58,106 nucleotides of DNA from Caldifarciminota bacterium (GTDB taxonomy: Bacteria > Hydrothermota > Tepidihabitantia > SM23-42). Below are positions 1 through 8,266 of this stretch, piece after piece. Position 1 is the first letter of the stretch. Every line of letters begins with the position of its first letter. Position numbers and translations under genes: made by a program. The notes beneath the pieces were generated by a model. It saw nothing but the letters and a program-made list of their open reading frames with translations. It did no database searches and was not told the origin of the DNA. The stretch is from assembly GCA_020353055.1 (NCBI GenBank), contig CP070686.1, positions 1,420,738 through 1,478,843 of the forward strand, read 5' to 3'.

Positions 1-31
1 AGGTCTTGTCTTATGTGCCTGAATTGCCTAG

Positions 32-607
32 TCATTTTATCTTCCTCCAATTCTGCGTGGCGATGGGACTTTCCGTGCCGAGGAGATACGGTGAGTTGAG
101 TTTCTTGATGACGATACCCTCATGCCCTTTCTTCAGTTCTGACGCGTAATTGCGTTTCATATTGGTTAGTCCTTTTCCTGGTAGACGATAAAATGGCGGC
201 TCAAATTGAATTCTGCATAGCAAGGTCTTTCGTTGCTTCAGTGTTTTCTTACTGAGATTCGTTCCCTCAAAATATATCATATCGAACACATACACAACCG
301 GATCGACCTTCGGTTTCTTTGCGAATAGTGATGGAATGAAACGTCTGCCACCGGTTGAATACAGTTCGCAATCGAGTATAGTTCCTTTTGGGAGCGCATC
401 TTTCAGATTTGCGAGCAGATAAGCCAACTTGTTCGACCAATTAGGTTTCCGCTCGAGACGCCTTCCCCAACATTCCAATTTACCGTCTTTGCAGCAGATT
501 ATCTGCATGCGCCATCCGTCGATCTTCGGTTCGTATATCCAGCCACTGGCGAGTCTTTCTCCGAAATAAGGGATCGGTTGCATGAGCCATACAGGACCGA
601 AACGCAC
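32..607 (-). CDS. Small ATP-dependent DNA ligase, adenylation domain only
   Basis: Nucleotidyltransferase domain of the ATP-dependent DNA ligase family, which joins DNA nicks through a lysine-AMP intermediate. Visible motifs: the KxDG adenylation site in EPKIDGWR (about residues 26-33), the acidic motif DCELYS, EGIVIKK (motif IV) and the terminal WRKIK (motif V). At 191 residues it lacks the C-terminal OB-fold found in complete ligases, so it is either a minimal form or needs a partner. The GTG start at 607 is chosen because a consensus promoter ends 5 nt upstream and there is no Shine-Dalgarno. The nick-joining activity is a family inference; the domain assignment is secure. Confidence 0.8.
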   Translation of the reverse strand: MRFGPVWLMQPIPYFGERLASGWIYEPKIDGWRMQIICCKDGKLECWGRRLERKPNWSNKLAYLLANLKDALPKGTILDCELYSTGGRRFIPSLFAKKPKVDPVVYVFDMIYFEGTNLSKKTLKQRKTLLCRIQFEPPFYRLPGKGLTNMKRNYASELKKGHEGIVIKKLNSPYLLGTESPIATQNWRKIK

Positions 608-612
608 AGACG

Positions 613-640
613 ATTATAAGCGTTGCAGGGAGAGAGTCAA
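613..640 (-). promoter_or_regulatory. Promoter of the DNA ligase gene, leaderless
   Basis: On the minus strand TTGACT (635-640), 16-nt spacer, TATAAT (613-618). The -10 box lies 5 nt before the GTG start, so transcription should begin at or next to the start codon. Confidence 0.7.
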
Positions 641-659
641 TGCGTTTCACGTCGATTCG

Positions 660-691
660 TAACGGCAATAACGGTACTAACGAATGTAACG
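660..691. repeat. TAACG array, 9-bp period
   Basis: Four TAACG pentamers start at 660, 669, 678 and 687, exactly 9 bp apart, with variable 4-bp fillers. A second array of CAACG, TAACG, TAACG starts at 858, 867 and 876. Similar arrays occur near 38054 and 44135. They lie in noncoding DNA; function unknown. Confidence 0.7.
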
Positions 692-724
692 CACCTATGT
701 AGATTGCTCCGATTCTATCATTAA

Positions 725-811
725 GGAAATTCCACAATAAATAAGGAATCGGAATCCTGTAGAGCGGGACCGCGTTGCCTTTGCAAGACTCAGGCTCCTC
801 GCAATGACACC
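725..811 (-). repeat. Intergenic dispersed-repeat-like element
   Basis: On the minus strand this begins GTCATTGCGAGGAGC and continues into a GC-rich then AT-rich tail. The head matches the widespread intergenic element whose spurious translation reads like CHCEE, familiar from many environmental bacterial genomes (from memory, not searched). An open frame covers it but shows no protein family, codon pattern or ribosome binding site. The gap 608-911 holds this element and two TAACG arrays and no gene that I can support. Confidence 0.5.
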
Positions 812-857
812 ACACTCCTTAGCGGTTCTGTATCCAGTGTCGTTATTAAGACGAAAT

Positions 858-880
858 CAACGAAAATAACGGGAATAACG
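858..880. repeat. TAACG array, 9-bp period (second copy)
   Basis: CAACG at 858 and TAACG at 867 and 876 keep the same 9-bp period as the array at 660-691, with different filler bases. It lies just downstream of the miaB stop codon. Confidence 0.6.
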
Positions 881-911
881 ATAGTAAAGAGAATGCGTTA
901 AGCGTGAGGCG

Positions 912-2228
912 TCAAGCGTCGACCAGCTCGCCGATGGGCGTGTGGCCTTTGACTTCTTTTATTACTACGTTTCTGACCTCCCCCGGTTTTATCTGCGTTT
1001 GCACTATCACATCCTTGTTACCGCGTGTCTTACCGCGTGAGGCTTTCCCTCTGGCAGCACTCTCGAACAGCACTTCATACTCTCTGCCTATCATCTCAGA
1101 AGTCTTCTCTTTGGTGATTTCGTTCTGGATTGGGATCAATTCGCTTAAGCGGCGCTTGATCGTGTTCTCATCCAGTGATTGTATGTTGCTTGCCTTCGTT
1201 CCCGTCCTTCTTGAGTAACGGTACATGTATGCATAATCGAATCTTATCTCCTCAACCATGGAAATAGTTTCGAGAAATTCCTCCTCAGTTTCAGTGGGAA
1301 AACCGACGATGAGGTCGGTTGTTACAGTGGCGTTTGGTATTTCCTGACGGATGTATTCAACCAGAGTACGGTAATGCTCCCGTGTATACTTGCGGTTCAT
1401 CAACTGGAGGACACGGTCGTTACCGGATTGCAGAGGAAGGTGAAACCATTCGCATATGTTATGGTGATTCTTTATGACCTGAACGGTTTCTTTGCTGAAG
1501 TCTTTTGGATGAGAGGTCAAAAAACGGATTCTGAATGCACCTGGAATCCGCGCGATGCGTTCAAGCAGTCCGGCGAAATCAAGATTATCGTGGTTATATT
1601 CATTGACGTTTTGCCCCAGCAGCGTAATATCCTTGACCCCGTGTTTCACGAGGTTGGCAATCTCACTGCATATGTCAGCGAATGGACGCGACCTCGCCTG
1701 ACCGCGCACGAACGGTACGATACAATATGAACAGTAGTTATTACAGCCGCGCATTATTGATACGAAATCGACTACCGTGGTTGGCGAATGGTATATGCCG
1801 TAATATGTCTCACCCGAGAGTCTGGTGTCGATAATCCTCACCTTCTTTTCTTTTATCTGTGCTATGTAATTGCCAATCACCCGGTAGGAATCCGGCCCCA
1901 GGATAAGATCAACGTGATTGAGTTTTCTCGTGATATCGTCGGCATTACTTTTCGCAAGGCAGCCGACAACAGCCAGGATTCGGTCACCTTCCTTTCGCCA
2001 GTTTTTAAGGCCAGACGTGTAGGCGAGTGCTCGGTTTGCAGCGTGATCTCTTACCGTGCATGTGTTTACGATAAAGATATCGGCGTATGCCGGGTCATCA
2101 ACCATTTTGAAACCATGCTCGGTGAGAATTTTACACATGAGAAAAGAGTCATTCTTATTCATCTGACAGCCAAAGGTTTTGATGAAGAATTTTTTGTTCA
2201 ATGTATTCTTAGGTGCAACGTCTTGCAT
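912..2228 (-). CDS. miaB: tRNA-2-methylthio-N6-dimethylallyladenosine synthase MiaB
   Basis: Radical-SAM methylthiotransferase that adds a methylthio group to i6A37 of tRNAs. The N-terminal UPF0004 domain carries three cluster cysteines (in GCQMN near residue 21, NTCTVRD and GCLAK). The radical-SAM site is CNNYCSYC in RGCNNYCSYCIVPFVRG, which with its GRARS-like follow-on is typical of MiaB. A TRAM-like RNA-binding domain occupies the last 65 or so residues. Length 438 is normal for the family. It is the last gene of an rpsA-mtaB-miaB run and its start overlaps the end of mtaB by 20 bp, suggesting coupled translation. Confidence 0.93.
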   Translation of the reverse strand: MQDVAPKNTLNKKFFIKTFGCQMNKNDSFLMCKILTEHGFKMVDDPAYADIFIVNTCTVRDHAANRALAYTSGLKNWRKEGDRILAVVGCLAKSNADDITRKLNHVDLILGPDSYRVIGNYIAQIKEKKVRIIDTRLSGETYYGIYHSPTTVVDFVSIMRGCNNYCSYCIVPFVRGQARSRPFADICSEIANLVKHGVKDITLLGQNVNEYNHDNLDFAGLLERIARIPGAFRIRFLTSHPKDFSKETVQVIKNHHNICEWFHLPLQSGNDRVLQLMNRKYTREHYRTLVEYIRQEIPNATVTTDLIVGFPTETEEEFLETISMVEEIRFDYAYMYRYSRRTGTKASNIQSLDENTIKRRLSELIPIQNEITKEKTSEMIGREYEVLFESAARGKASRGKTRGNKDVIVQTQIKPGEVRNVVIKEVKGHTPIGELVDA

Positions 2229-3366
2229 GGGTCAGATCTTCTGTCACGCCATCAATAACGACCTCGACCAATTCATTCCTGGGGCATTGTTCATCCAAGT
2301 GGACTTTTACATAGTTATCAGTCAGTCCAAGACATTCGCGATTCTTGTATTCGATGGCGACCTGAAATTTCTTATCAAACAGCCGTCTCCGGAATTCAAA
2401 GTTCTTCTGTTTGATTAATTCTTTAAGTTGCCAGAGACGATCTTTCTTCTCTTTTTTTGGTACGGGGTCGTTCAGTTTGAAGGCATCGGTTCCGCGCCGC
2501 GGAGAATAGGGGAAGACGTGCAGATGGGTTAAAGGTTGTTCGCGTATGAATTGATATGTGTTCGCGAATTCCTTTTGATCTTCACCGGGGAAACCAACGA
2601 TGACATCGGCGCCTATGGCAACATCTTCGAAGTTTTCCTTGATCAAACGGATAACCTTCTCCAGATGTCTCCTGTCGTAAGAGCGGTTCATTTTCCTCAG
2701 TATCGTATTGTCGGCACTCTGGATGGGGATGTGGAAGTGCCGGCATGCCGAGATCTCTTTCATGGTTTCGACCAATCGGGATGTAATGAAGAAGGGCTCT
2801 ATCGATGAGAGCCGGATGCGCGGACAATTAGGAATTCTGTTCAGGGCTTTGAGAAGTTCATCGAGGGAACTATCAATATCCTTTCCATATAGACCAATAT
2901 TCGCACCAACCAATACGATTTCCTTGTAATCGAGAGACAATGCCCATTTGATTTCTTGCTCTATTTCATTCATGGATCTGCTCTCGACCGTTGCGCGCAC
3001 CTTTGCCACGATACAGTATGAGCATTTCATGTCGCACCCATCCTGTACTTTGAGGAAATAGCGAGTCCTATCCGGTTTGGGCAAGATGTCTTTGATCGCT
3101 GCATTACGGTCGACATTATCGATGAGATATGTTGCTTTTGCGTAACTTTCCGGGTCAATACGGCATGCACAACCGGTTGCCACTATCGTAGCATCGGGAA
3201 AATTTCGAAGTGCTTGGCGGAATTTCTTATGGGAGTTCAGCTCGGCTTCTCTGGTTACACAGCAGGTATTCACAATGACCAGGTCTGCTACGCCGTTGAG
3301 TGCCTCAAGCAGACAATAGCCCTCGTACTGATTGAGCTTACATCCCAAATTAATAAGTTTTTGCAA
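2209..3366 (-). CDS. mtaB: tRNA t6A37 methylthiotransferase MtaB-like
   Basis: Radical-SAM methylthiotransferase of the MtaB branch, expected to convert t6A37 to ms2t6A37 in tRNAs reading ANN codons. Cluster cysteines occur in LGCKLNQYEG (the CKLN form is typical of MtaB rather than MiaB), NTCCV and GCACR; the radical-SAM motif is CDMKCSYC (about residues 112-119). A TRAM-like tail follows. The apparent start is a TTG at 3366, 11 nt after the rpsA stop; no strong ribosome binding site is visible, so translation may depend on readthrough by ribosomes from rpsA. Pairing of two paralogous methylthiotransferases side by side is worth noting but not unique. Confidence 0.87.
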   Translation of the reverse strand: MQKLINLGCKLNQYEGYCLLEALNGVADLVIVNTCCVTREAELNSHKKFRQALRNFPDATIVATGCACRIDPESYAKATYLIDNVDRNAAIKDILPKPDRTRYFLKVQDGCDMKCSYCIVAKVRATVESRSMNEIEQEIKWALSLDYKEIVLVGANIGLYGKDIDSSLDELLKALNRIPNCPRIRLSSIEPFFITSRLVETMKEISACRHFHIPIQSADNTILRKMNRSYDRRHLEKVIRLIKENFEDVAIGADVIVGFPGEDQKEFANTYQFIREQPLTHLHVFPYSPRRGTDAFKLNDPVPKKEKKDRLWQLKELIKQKNFEFRRRLFDKKFQVAIEYKNRECLGLTDNYVKVHLDEQCPRNELVEVVIDGVTEDLTHARRCT

Positions 3367-3377
3367 GCTGGATTATT

Positions 3378-5042
3378 TTACTCTTTTTGCTCCGCTTGTT
3401 TTTGAGAATCAAGGATGTCGCCAATTGTGAACTTATCGGGCGCTGGTTTTGGTGCTTCTTTTTTCTTCGGTGGTGCCTTGAAGATTTCCTTTTCGCTCAG
3501 GATTATCCTTCGAAGTCTTGAATTTATTTTTCTTACCGTTACTTCGATCTCTTCGCCAAGCGTGTATAGGTCCTTTGGCTTTTTCCCCCGTCTGGCCAGA
3601 TAATTGGCTGGGATGAATTCCTCAACGCCACCCTCGAGTACGAGTCGGATGCCCTTTGGCAGGATATCACTGATCTTGCCCATGACCTTTGATCCTTCAG
3701 GAAAGGTTTCGACGAATTTCGTGAACGGATCTTCTTTACAGTGTTTTATGCTCAGTGATATTCTTCGATTCTTACGGTCGATCGTGCAGATCACTGCTTC
3801 TACCTTTTGTCCTTTGCGCAGGTAATCGGAGGCTTTCTTAACCTTCTTATCCCAGAAGAAATCATTGACGTGGATGAGTCCCTCGACGCCATCGAGGATC
3901 TGTACGAAAGCGCCGAAGTCTTTTAGGTTGGTCACCTTGACGACTACTTTCTGACCGACTTCCAAGTTTTCATCGACGGTTGACCAGGGGTCTGGTTTAG
4001 TCTGCTTCATCCCAAGCGAAATTCTCTGTTCGTTGCGATCGATCGATAAGACGACAGCTTCGACTGCATCGCCTACCTTCAGAATCGACGAGGGGTCTTT
4101 CACATCCTTTGTCCATGACATTTCGGAGACATGAATGAGTCCCTCGATGCCCTTTTCAAGTTCGACAAATGCACCGTAGTCAACGACGCTGGTTACTTTT
4201 CCCTTCACCCTGGTGCCTACCGGGTATTTATTCTCGATGGCTTCCCACGGATGTGCGGTCAACTGTTTCAGACCGACGGCTATTCTGCCGGTCTCGCGGT
4301 CCATGATAAGAACCTTGATTTTTATTTTGTCATTGACTTTTACGACTTCGGCCGGATGGGTTATTTTTAGCCATGAAATGTCAGTGATGTGAAGTAGCGC
4401 ATCGATACCTCCGATATCAATGAAGGCTCCGAAGTCCGTGAGATTGCGCACTGTACCGTCAATGATATCGCCTACTTTCATCTTACTGAATATGCGCTTA
4501 CGCGCTTTAGCTTGTTCTTCTTCAACAGCCAGTTTTCTCGAAACAACGATGTTCTTTCGCAGCATGTTTATTTTCACGATCTTGACCTCGGATTTCTGGC
4601 CGATCAAGGACTCACCGTTCGCCTGTGCCTTGTAATCGATTTGAGAACTTGGTAAGAAAGCTTCGACACCCATGAGGTCGACCGAATAACCGCCCTTGAT
4701 GCGTTTCTTTATTGTACAGGACGCAGTCTCGCCATTCTCGTATATATGTTTTATTTTGTCCCAGGCGAGTTGAAAATCCGCCTTTTTCTTCGATATTACG
4801 GGAAATCCTTCACGGTCTTCGAAGGCTTCGAGAAAGACATAGATTGTCTTGCCTTCTTCAGCGTCCTCCGGAGCACCAAATTCCTCAAGTGGGAGAAATC
4901 CTTCAGCCTTGAGACCAAGGTTCAGTAGAACACCGTTTTGTGTTCTCTTAATGACCGTTGCTTTTACGATATCACCTTCATTAGGTGTGACAAATGATTC
5001 CTCTAATAGTTTGTTCAAATCCTCTTGTGCTATATCCTTCAT
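3378..5042 (-). CDS. rpsA: 30S ribosomal protein S1
   Basis: Ribosomal protein S1, which docks mRNA on the small subunit and unfolds structured leaders. About six S1 (OB-fold) repeats are visible, with recurring units such as GTRVKGKVTSVVDYGAFVEL and EGLIHVSEMSW; repeats 3-5 are the best preserved. The ATG at 5042 is preferred (554 residues, close to the 557 of E. coli): an AAAGGAGG lies at 5055-5062, and the in-frame ATG further upstream sits on the predicted transcription start with no ribosome binding site. It is the first gene of the run rpsA-mtaB-miaB. Confidence 0.93.
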   Translation of the reverse strand: MKDIAQEDLNKLLEESFVTPNEGDIVKATVIKRTQNGVLLNLGLKAEGFLPLEEFGAPEDAEEGKTIYVFLEAFEDREGFPVISKKKADFQLAWDKIKHIYENGETASCTIKKRIKGGYSVDLMGVEAFLPSSQIDYKAQANGESLIGQKSEVKIVKINMLRKNIVVSRKLAVEEEQAKARKRIFSKMKVGDIIDGTVRNLTDFGAFIDIGGIDALLHITDISWLKITHPAEVVKVNDKIKIKVLIMDRETGRIAVGLKQLTAHPWEAIENKYPVGTRVKGKVTSVVDYGAFVELEKGIEGLIHVSEMSWTKDVKDPSSILKVGDAVEAVVLSIDRNEQRISLGMKQTKPDPWSTVDENLEVGQKVVVKVTNLKDFGAFVQILDGVEGLIHVNDFFWDKKVKKASDYLRKGQKVEAVICTIDRKNRRISLSIKHCKEDPFTKFVETFPEGSKVMGKISDILPKGIRLVLEGGVEEFIPANYLARRGKKPKDLYTLGEEIEVTVRKINSRLRRIILSEKEIFKAPPKKKEAPKPAPDKFTIGDILDSQKQAEQKE

Positions 5043-5084
5043 TTGACTATAAATCCTCCTTTGAATAGTTTTACCATCCATAGG

Positions 5085-5112
5085 ATTATAATGATTTTTC
5101 GACGCTTGTCAA
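5085..5112 (-). promoter_or_regulatory. Promoter of rpsA-mtaB-miaB
   Basis: Minus strand TTGACA (5107-5112), 16-nt spacer, TATAAT (5085-5090): a full consensus match. Transcription starting near 5079 gives a leader of roughly 35 nt containing the GGAGG of rpsA. Confidence 0.8.
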
Positions 5113-5210
5113 CCATTTCGCGGTGCATATCCTACCTTAGATAGATAGCCTGAATTCGCGAGTGGGACATACCTGCATAACTGCATTTTTCCTCCTATAT
5201 CACAGGCCAT

Positions 5211-5238
5211 TTGACTTTTTTGTACGATTGATTATAAT
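5211..5238 (+). promoter_or_regulatory. Promoter of the cyclophilin gene
   Basis: TTGACT (5211-5216), 16-nt spacer, TATAAT (5233-5238). It is divergent from the rpsA promoter, about 100 bp away. The GGAGG of the cyclophilin gene lies at 5256-5260. Confidence 0.8.
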
Positions 5239-5265
5239 ATACCTGAATTGTCAAAGGAGGAAGTA

Positions 5266-5811
5266 ATGAGATATTTATGGATGATCGTTCTGGTTTTGCT
5301 TGCGTGCGGTGCTCAGAAGGAACGTGACATATCTGTTAAGAAAACGGGCATTCCTTACATGAACATCGCTGTCAAGGACTATGGGACCATTGTGATTGAG
5401 TTATTACCAGAAGCAGCACCGAAAAACGTCAAAAATATCATTGAGCTGGCAGATAAAGGTTTCTATAACGGCCTGATATTTCACAGGGTGATAAAAGGTT
5501 TCGTGATCCAGGGTGGGTGCCCCAATGGCGATGGCACGGGTGACCCGGGGTATGAGATAAATGATGAAATTTCACCCAGCGAGAAACATCTGAAAGGCAG
5601 TGTGGCGATGGCAAATCGTGGTCCTAACACGAACGGATCGCAATTCTATATCTGCCTGGAACCTCAACCAAGACTCGATGGCCGGTATACGATCATCGGG
5701 CGCGTTGTGCAGGGCATGGATGTTGTTGACCAAATAGGTAATGTGAGAACTGGACAGTACGACCGGCCTCTAGCCGAGGTCGTTATGGAAAAAGTCTGGA
5801 TTGAGAAATAA
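5266..5811 (+). CDS. Cyclophilin-type peptidyl-prolyl isomerase, lipoprotein
   Basis: Peptidyl-prolyl cis-trans isomerase that helps fold proteins outside the cytoplasm. The N-terminus MRYLWMIVLVLLACG is a lipoprotein signal with lipobox LLAC, so the enzyme should be membrane-anchored. The cyclophilin core shows FHRVIKGFVIQGG, the NGSQFYIC region and LDGRYTIIGRV, all standard family signatures. The ATG at 5266 is chosen because AAAGGAGG precedes it by 5 nt and the signal peptide starts exactly there; an upstream TTG in frame is ignored. It stands alone with its own promoter. Confidence 0.92.
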   Translation: MRYLWMIVLVLLACGAQKERDISVKKTGIPYMNIAVKDYGTIVIELLPEAAPKNVKNIIELADKGFYNGLIFHRVIKGFVIQGGCPNGDGTGDPGYEINDEISPSEKHLKGSVAMANRGPNTNGSQFYICLEPQPRLDGRYTIIGRVVQGMDVVDQIGNVRTGQYDRPLAEVVMEKVWIEK

Positions 5812-5881
5812 GCGGCATCGTTTCTGGATACTTGGATTTTGGACAATCACGCGGCAGGCATGTTTTCCTGCACCGTGGTGG

Positions 5882-5910
5882 TTGACGCTAAGAAGCGTGC
5901 AAGTTATAAT
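5882..5910 (+). promoter_or_regulatory. Promoter of the SDR gene at 5916, leaderless
   Basis: TTGACG (5882-5887), 17-nt spacer, TATAAT (5905-5910). The ATG at 5916 begins 5 nt after the -10 box, and no ribosome binding site is present. Confidence 0.72.
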
Positions 5911-5915
5911 ACATA

Positions 5916-6764
5916 ATGGAGTTTGACAATCTCATAACCAGCCCTTTTGGTTTCGGCGAAAGGCTGATTCTTGAATTACTGCAAAGAGGCGAGAGTGTCT
6001 ATGCTATTTTTCCCACGCCCAAAGACGTACCCATGTCTTTTCTGGGAAAGAAGAATATAAAGTATGGGTTCTTGAAGTTTGAGCATGATCCTGTTCTTGA
6101 AAAGACCTTACCCAGAAGGGTTAAGCATGTAATCCATATCTTCGAGGTTTACGGTGGCAGGTTCTCGAAGGTATTCAAAGCCAATACGCTTGCCACGCTA
6201 CTGTTGCTTGACTGGGCCAAGAACGGTGGGGTCGAGAGTTTTACGTATCTTTCGAGCGGAGAAGTATATGGAATGGGTAAAGACCTTACTGAACAGGCTG
6301 CGCTCGAACCGCACGGGTTCTACGCAACGACCAAGTACCAGGCGGAGATGTTCTTCAAATACTACCAGCGAGTACTTAGGATAAATTCCGTCCGCGTGTT
6401 CTTTCCCTTTGGTGATGGTCTTGAACAGGGTTTTGTTTTCGACATGGCGTATGCCATTAAATCGAGTAATCCCGTGGAATCACCATTTGATATGATTACA
6501 CCTACCTTGGGCGATGACATCGTTAGCCCGTTGTTGAAGATCCGCGACAGTGGACAGTCCGGTGTTTATAATATATGCGGCACTCCTATAAAAGTTCATA
6601 CAATCGCTGAACAGTTAGGGCAGATATTAGGTAATGAACTAAAAAAAGCGAAGATAAGGGAGCATATTCTCACCGGTGATAGCACGCCGGTCCGAGAGAA
6701 ATTCGGATATGTCGAAACGCCGATCAATGATGCCCTTGAGCAGGCATTCGCACACATGAGATAG
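5916..6764 (+). CDS. NAD-dependent epimerase/dehydratase family protein
   Basis: Extended short-chain dehydrogenase/reductase, the family that epimerises or dehydrates nucleotide sugars. The catalytic Tyr-Lys pair is seen in YATTK (about residues 149-153) and the preceding Ser in TYLSSGEVYG. The N-terminal nucleotide-binding loop is degenerate: PFGFGERL stands where GxxGxxG is usual, so cofactor binding may be altered. Length 282 is on the short side. It precedes a radical-SAM enzyme and a glycosyltransferase, which fits envelope-sugar metabolism, but the substrate cannot be told from sequence. Confidence 0.75.
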   Translation: MEFDNLITSPFGFGERLILELLQRGESVYAIFPTPKDVPMSFLGKKNIKYGFLKFEHDPVLEKTLPRRVKHVIHIFEVYGGRFSKVFKANTLATLLLLDWAKNGGVESFTYLSSGEVYGMGKDLTEQAALEPHGFYATTKYQAEMFFKYYQRVLRINSVRVFFPFGDGLEQGFVFDMAYAIKSSNPVESPFDMITPTLGDDIVSPLLKIRDSGQSGVYNICGTPIKVHTIAEQLGQILGNELKKAKIREHILTGDSTPVREKFGYVETPINDALEQAFAHMR

Positions 6765-6831
6765 CACCCTGCTTTGTGTATGGCCAGGTGTTTTTCCTTC
6801 ATCGCTGCATTTCATTTTTTCATTGGCATCT

Positions 6832-8262
6832 ATGATTGATCTCTTATTGACGAATCCTAAAGAGGAAGGAGCGTTCTTTGAACGTATGCCTCCTCTGGGG
6901 CTTGCATACATCGCTGGAAAACTAGAGTCCCGGGGTTACTCCGTGAGAATCGTGGATTTTGAAGTTGAAAGACGTCCGTTGACTTACTGGCTCGATATGT
7001 ATCAACCGAAGTATCTCGGCATTTCCGGTACCAGTCATACGCGCTTTGAGTCTTTCCGACTGGCAAAGGAAGCAAAGGGTTATGCACCGGAGATTGTTAC
7101 AATTTATGGAGGTGTGCATGCCACCTTCACCGGCGTCAATACCCTGCTACATGTTACCGAAATCGACTATGTTGTGTGTGGTGAAGGCGAGGATACAACC
7201 GTTGCGTTGTTCGATCGACTAGCAGCAGATGCAGATCCCGGAGCGATTTGTGGTATATGCTACCGGAGAGGTGGGAACATCGTACAGACGCCTCCAGCAC
7301 CGCGGATCATCCCGCTCGATAGTCTACCCAGACCAGCGTATCGACTGCTGAATATGGAACAGTATTCAGTAGGGATGGACTTTCTGGGTCGCAAAGCAAT
7401 TTCACTTCTGACCTCACGGGGTTGTTACGCAAAATGCAGTTTTTGCTCTGCCAGTAGGATGTTCGGACATAAGGTGACGACTCATTCTGCTCAACGTATG
7501 CTAGATGATGTCGAGTTTCTATTCACCACCTACGGGTACGAGGGTTTGAAGATTTTTGACAGTACTTTTACAATTGACAAAGAACATGTGTATGAATTCT
7601 GCGATGAAATAGCGAACCGTAAACTTAGTTTTCCTTGGGAATGTGAGATAAGGATCGGTTCGGTCGACGGTAAAATGCTTGAGAAGATGATGGATGCGGG
7701 ATGCTACTATGTTAATTTCGGCATTGAATCCGCAAGTCAGCGCGTCCTTGATCTGATGCGTAAAGCTATTAGGGTCGAGCAGGCAGTCGAACTGCTAAAT
7801 CTGTGCAACAGTGTAGGTTTGCGTACCAAGGTATTTTTTTCGTTCGGGCATATTGGCGAAACCAAGGATGATGTGGTAAAGACCTTTGAATTTATCGACA
7901 AACATGCTGATACAATATCGACCCTTGCCAGCGGGGCGGGTGTGCGTATCTATCCGGGAACTTATCTGGAAGAATATGCTTTCAAGAACGGTTTTTTACC
8001 TCGCGATTTTGAGTGGAGTTTACCCTATGACGACCCGCGACTTGACAACATCATGCAGACAAGGTCGATACCAGTGCTGGTCCAACCGCAACTTGGCTAT
8101 GATGAGCTGGAGAGAATTGCGCTACAGATTTATTCCAGGAAGTTCAGGGGTTGGAGGGGATTTAAATATGGTGTGAAAAAGGTAACCGACTGGAATAAGC
8201 TAAAGAAACTCTCACGGTTGCTGAGGATAAAAATGAGAAATGTTCTGTTGGGGAAGGATTAG
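6832..8262 (+). CDS. B12-binding-domain radical SAM protein
   Basis: Cobalamin-dependent radical-SAM enzyme (class B type). The N-terminal part is a B12-binding Rossmann domain with the typical opening LLLTNPKEEG then MPPLGLAYIAGKLE and YGGVHATF. The radical-SAM site is CYAKCSFC (about residue 200) within LTSRGCYAKCSFCSA. The C-terminal portion resembles HemN-like/Elp3 folds with GIESASQRVL. Such enzymes methylate unactivated carbons or build lipids and cofactors; the substrate is unknown here. The ATG at 6832 is preferred to the in-frame TTG at 6823 because family members begin within a few residues of the first strand. Confidence 0.82.
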   Translation: MIDLLLTNPKEEGAFFERMPPLGLAYIAGKLESRGYSVRIVDFEVERRPLTYWLDMYQPKYLGISGTSHTRFESFRLAKEAKGYAPEIVTIYGGVHATFTGVNTLLHVTEIDYVVCGEGEDTTVALFDRLAADADPGAICGICYRRGGNIVQTPPAPRIIPLDSLPRPAYRLLNMEQYSVGMDFLGRKAISLLTSRGCYAKCSFCSASRMFGHKVTTHSAQRMLDDVEFLFTTYGYEGLKIFDSTFTIDKEHVYEFCDEIANRKLSFPWECEIRIGSVDGKMLEKMMDAGCYYVNFGIESASQRVLDLMRKAIRVEQAVELLNLCNSVGLRTKVFFSFGHIGETKDDVVKTFEFIDKHADTISTLASGAGVRIYPGTYLEEYAFKNGFLPRDFEWSLPYDDPRLDNIMQTRSIPVLVQPQLGYDELERIALQIYSRKFRGWRGFKYGVKKVTDWNKLKKLSRLLRIKMRNVLLGKD

Positions 8263-8266
8263 TTAC

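Noticed and set aside
32..34. TGA at the end of the ligase gene as a further selenocysteine codon
   Set aside because: It follows the terminal WRKIK motif and the frame ends after seven codons with TAA; there is no G-loop hairpin.
480..815. Minus-strand open frame overlapping the ligase start
   Set aside because: It runs through a repeat-like element and the ligase gene, has no ribosome binding site and matches no protein family.
660..880. TAACG arrays as a CRISPR array
   Set aside because: The units are 5 bp with 4-bp fillers, far shorter than CRISPR repeats and spacers, and no cas gene is present.
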